A stretch of DNA of 64,000 nt, from assembly GCF_003336665.1 (NCBI RefSeq), contig NZ_QPIJ01000014.1:1-64000 (forward strand), in the 5' to 3' direction. The notes below the pieces were generated by a model. It was not told the origin of the DNA and ran no database searches. It saw nothing but the letters and a program-made list of their open reading frames with translations. Below are positions 62,513 to 64,000 of this stretch, one piece after another (positions within the stretch are counted from its first letter, which is position 1; each line of letters begins with the position of its first letter). The DNA is from Vreelandella rituensis (GTDB lineage: Bacteria; Pseudomonadota; Gammaproteobacteria; Pseudomonadales; Halomonadaceae). Made by a program: the position numbers and the translations under genes.

Positions 62513-63763
62513 CTAAGCGTGGAGATGGGTCGACCAGCGCTCGTCGGGATGCACCTCGTTGGCCGGCAGCAGCGGGTCGTAGCCCTCCTTGCGCAGCGCT
62601 TTGATCACCTCGCGAGTGTGGTCGCTGCCAAGGGTCTCCAGGGTGGCCTCCACCTCGGTGGCGCGCAGGGCGAGGTCGGTGAAGGTGCGCTGGTGGGCGA
62701 TCTGAATCACATTGGCGCGCTGGTCGGCGAGCAGCCGGGTCAACTCGGCCAAAGCGCCAGGCACGTCGGGAATCGCCACCCGCACCCGCACGATGCGGGC
62801 GGTGCGCACCAGCCCGCGCTGGATCACCGAGGCGAGCGCCAGCATGTCGATGTTGCCGCCGCACAGGATCAGGCCCACCTTGCGGCCGCGGTAGCGCTCG
62901 GGGTCGGCCAGCACTGCGGCGAGTCCGGCGGCGCCGGCGCCCTCGGCCACGGTCTTCTCTATCTCCAGGAGCAGCAGGATGGCGCGCTCGATCTCGGGTT
63001 CGTCGACCAGCACGATGTCGTGTACCCGTTCGCGCACGATGGGCAGGGTGAGCCTGCCGGGCTGCTTGACCGCGATGCCCTCAGCGAGGGTGGCGTGGCC
63101 GCACTGGATCGCTTCACCGGCAAGCGCCTGCTGCATGGCCGGGAAGCGCTTGGTCTGTACGCCAATTACCTCGATGCCCGGCTTGAGCTCGGTGGCGGCG
63201 ATGGCGTTGCCCGCAATCAGTCCGCCGCCGCCGATGGGGATCACCAGGGCGTCGAGGTCGGGCACCTCCTCGAGCATTTCCAACGCGACGGTGCCTTGCC
63301 CAGCGATGATGCGCTCGTCGTCGTAGGGGTGCACGAATACCAGGTGGTGCTCGGCGGCGAGACGCCAGGCCACTTCGCCGGCCTCGGCGACGTCCTCGCC
63401 CTCCAGGTGCACCTCGGCGCCGAGTTCGCGGGTGTTGCGCACCTTGAGGTTGGGGGTATGGCGGGGCATGACGATGGTGGCGCGGATGCCAAGCCGGGCC
63501 GCATGGTAGGCCACCGCCTGGGCATGGTTGCCGGCGGACATGGCAATCACCCCGCGGGCACGCTCTTCTTCGCTGAGGCTCAGCAGGTGGTTCAGCGCGC
63601 CACGCTCCTTGAAAGCGGCGGTAAACTGGTGGTTCTCGAACTTGATGTAGAGTTCGCAGCCGGTGATGCGCGACAGGGTGTGGGAGTGCAGGCAGGGGGT
63701 GCGCTCGACGCTCCCGGAGATGCGGGCGGCGGCGGCACGGATATCATCGAGTGTTACGCTCAT
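62513..63763 (-). CDS. ilvA: Threonine/serine dehydratase with ACT domain
   Basis: The 416-residue protein is a fold-type II PLP enzyme. The cofactor lysine is K52 in ENHQFTAAFKERGALNHL, and the phosphate-binding glycine loop is IPIGGGGLIAGNAIAATELK. MSAGNHAQAVAYHAARLG and LILCGGNIDMLALA also match. From about 330 a C-terminal ACT domain (IVRVRVAIPDVPGALAELTR) is present, similar to the catabolic/biodegradative-type threonine dehydratases that are about 400 residues; biosynthetic IlvA is usually about 510. The gene symbol is by family. It deaminates threonine to 2-oxobutanoate. A GGAG site precedes the ATG. Confidence 0.87.
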   Translation of the reverse strand: MSVTLDDIRAAAARISGSVERTPCLHSHTLSRITGCELYIKFENHQFTAAFKERGALNHLLSLSEEERARGVIAMSAGNHAQAVAYHAARLGIRATIVMPRHTPNLKVRNTRELGAEVHLEGEDVAEAGEVAWRLAAEHHLVFVHPYDDERIIAGQGTVALEMLEEVPDLDALVIPIGGGGLIAGNAIAATELKPGIEVIGVQTKRFPAMQQALAGEAIQCGHATLAEGIAVKQPGRLTLPIVRERVHDIVLVDEPEIERAILLLLEIEKTVAEGAGAAGLAAVLADPERYRGRKVGLILCGGNIDMLALASVIQRGLVRTARIVRVRVAIPDVPGALAELTRLLADQRANVIQIAHQRTFTDLALRATEVEATLETLGSDHTREVIKALRKEGYDPLLPANEVHPDERWSTHLHA

Positions 63764-63808
63764 GGAGGATCGCTCCTTGCGATGGGTTGTTATTCTCGGT
63801 GGCGGTTC

Positions 63809-64000
63809 TCAGGGGCAGACGTCAGCCGGGTAGGCCAGGCGCCGTGCCAGGGCGAACACGTGGGGGTCATCCACTTCGAGTTGGCGAAGTGAGGCTGCCA
63901 GGTTGAGCAGGTAGTCGCGGTTGGGGCCGCTGGGTCCGTGGGCTAGGGCGATCTGCTCGGCGATGGCATCCAGCGGGGCATCGCCGAGAAAGGCGGCATT
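63809..64000 (-). CDS. ChaC-like gamma-glutamylcyclotransferase, partial
   Basis: The last 63 codons of a leftward gene are visible, running in from beyond the right edge. The translation (AAFLGDAPLDAIAEQIALAH, then GPSGPNRDYLLNLAASLRQL) matches the C-terminal end of ChaC-type gamma-glutamylcyclotransferases, which degrade glutathione. It stops 46 bases before the dehydratase start. The catalytic Glu lies outside the window. Confidence 0.7.
   Translation of the reverse strand, partial: NAAFLGDAPLDAIAEQIALAHGPSGPNRDYLLNLAASLRQLEVDDPHVFALARRLAYPADVCP

Overview
The window looks like chromosomal sequence from a halotolerant gammaproteobacterium, most likely Halomonas or a close relative. This is inferred from gene content (NhaC antiporter, phasin, betaine-type ABC transporter, fused sulfur dioxygenase-rhodanese, many catabolic clusters) and moderately high GC. 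It holds no rRNA, tRNA, CRISPR array or intact insertion sequence, but several decayed mobile-element and gene fragments sit at the joints between functional blocks.

Layout. 1-2.1 kb: the start of a putative-metallopeptidase gene that runs off the left edge, IS5-type and gene-tail debris, and a persulfide dioxygenase-rhodanese fusion. 2.7-6.8 kb: a large AsmA-family protein with an overlapping BON lipoprotein. 6.9-9.1 kb: a scarred zone with a transposase remnant, a beheaded metallophosphoesterase, YjbQ, a DUF4236 protein and a universal stress protein. 9.2-34.3 kb: a long catabolic region with NhaC, thiolase, M20 deacylase, two-subunit CoA-transferase, class III aminotransferase, LysR, class I/II aminotransferase, EamA exporter, FAD dehydrogenase, a dipeptide-type ABC importer, a carbamoylase-type amidohydrolase, a second LysR, a second M20 deacylase, an HDAC-like amidohydrolase, a ThDP decarboxylase and an aldehyde dehydrogenase. 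I read it as uptake and breakdown of N-acylated or peptide-like amino compounds to 2-oxo and 3-oxo acids and then acetyl-CoA; the substrate is not identified.

34.4-40.5 kb: Hsp20 and a tight four-gene operon of acyl-CoA synthetase, fused E1, E2 and a dedicated acyl carrier protein. 40.5-42.4 kb: gene debris, a small unknown protein and a phasin. 42.5-51.9 kb: the most intriguing block. A LysR regulator is divergent from an Fe(II)/2-oxoglutarate hydroxylase, a DddP-like M24 protein and an MmsA-type semialdehyde dehydrogenase; convergent to these are a nitrilase-superfamily amidase and a complete OpuC-like quaternary-amine ABC importer. The DddP-like protein keeps all six metal ligands but has Gly at the position of the DddP catalytic Asp. 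The block is bracketed by inverted copies of a 63-bp repeat, one of which forms the C-terminal tail of the LysR gene.

51.9-53.4 kb: a truncated second hsp20 copy with flanking DNA, and a GNAT acetyltransferase. 53.6-58.7 kb: a tetrathionate reductase operon ttrBCA preceded by a near-consensus FNR/ANR site. 58.8-64 kb: transposase debris, a PAS-PAS-GGDEF diguanylate cyclase, an unusually long isocitrate dehydrogenase, threonine dehydratase and the end of a ChaC-like gene.
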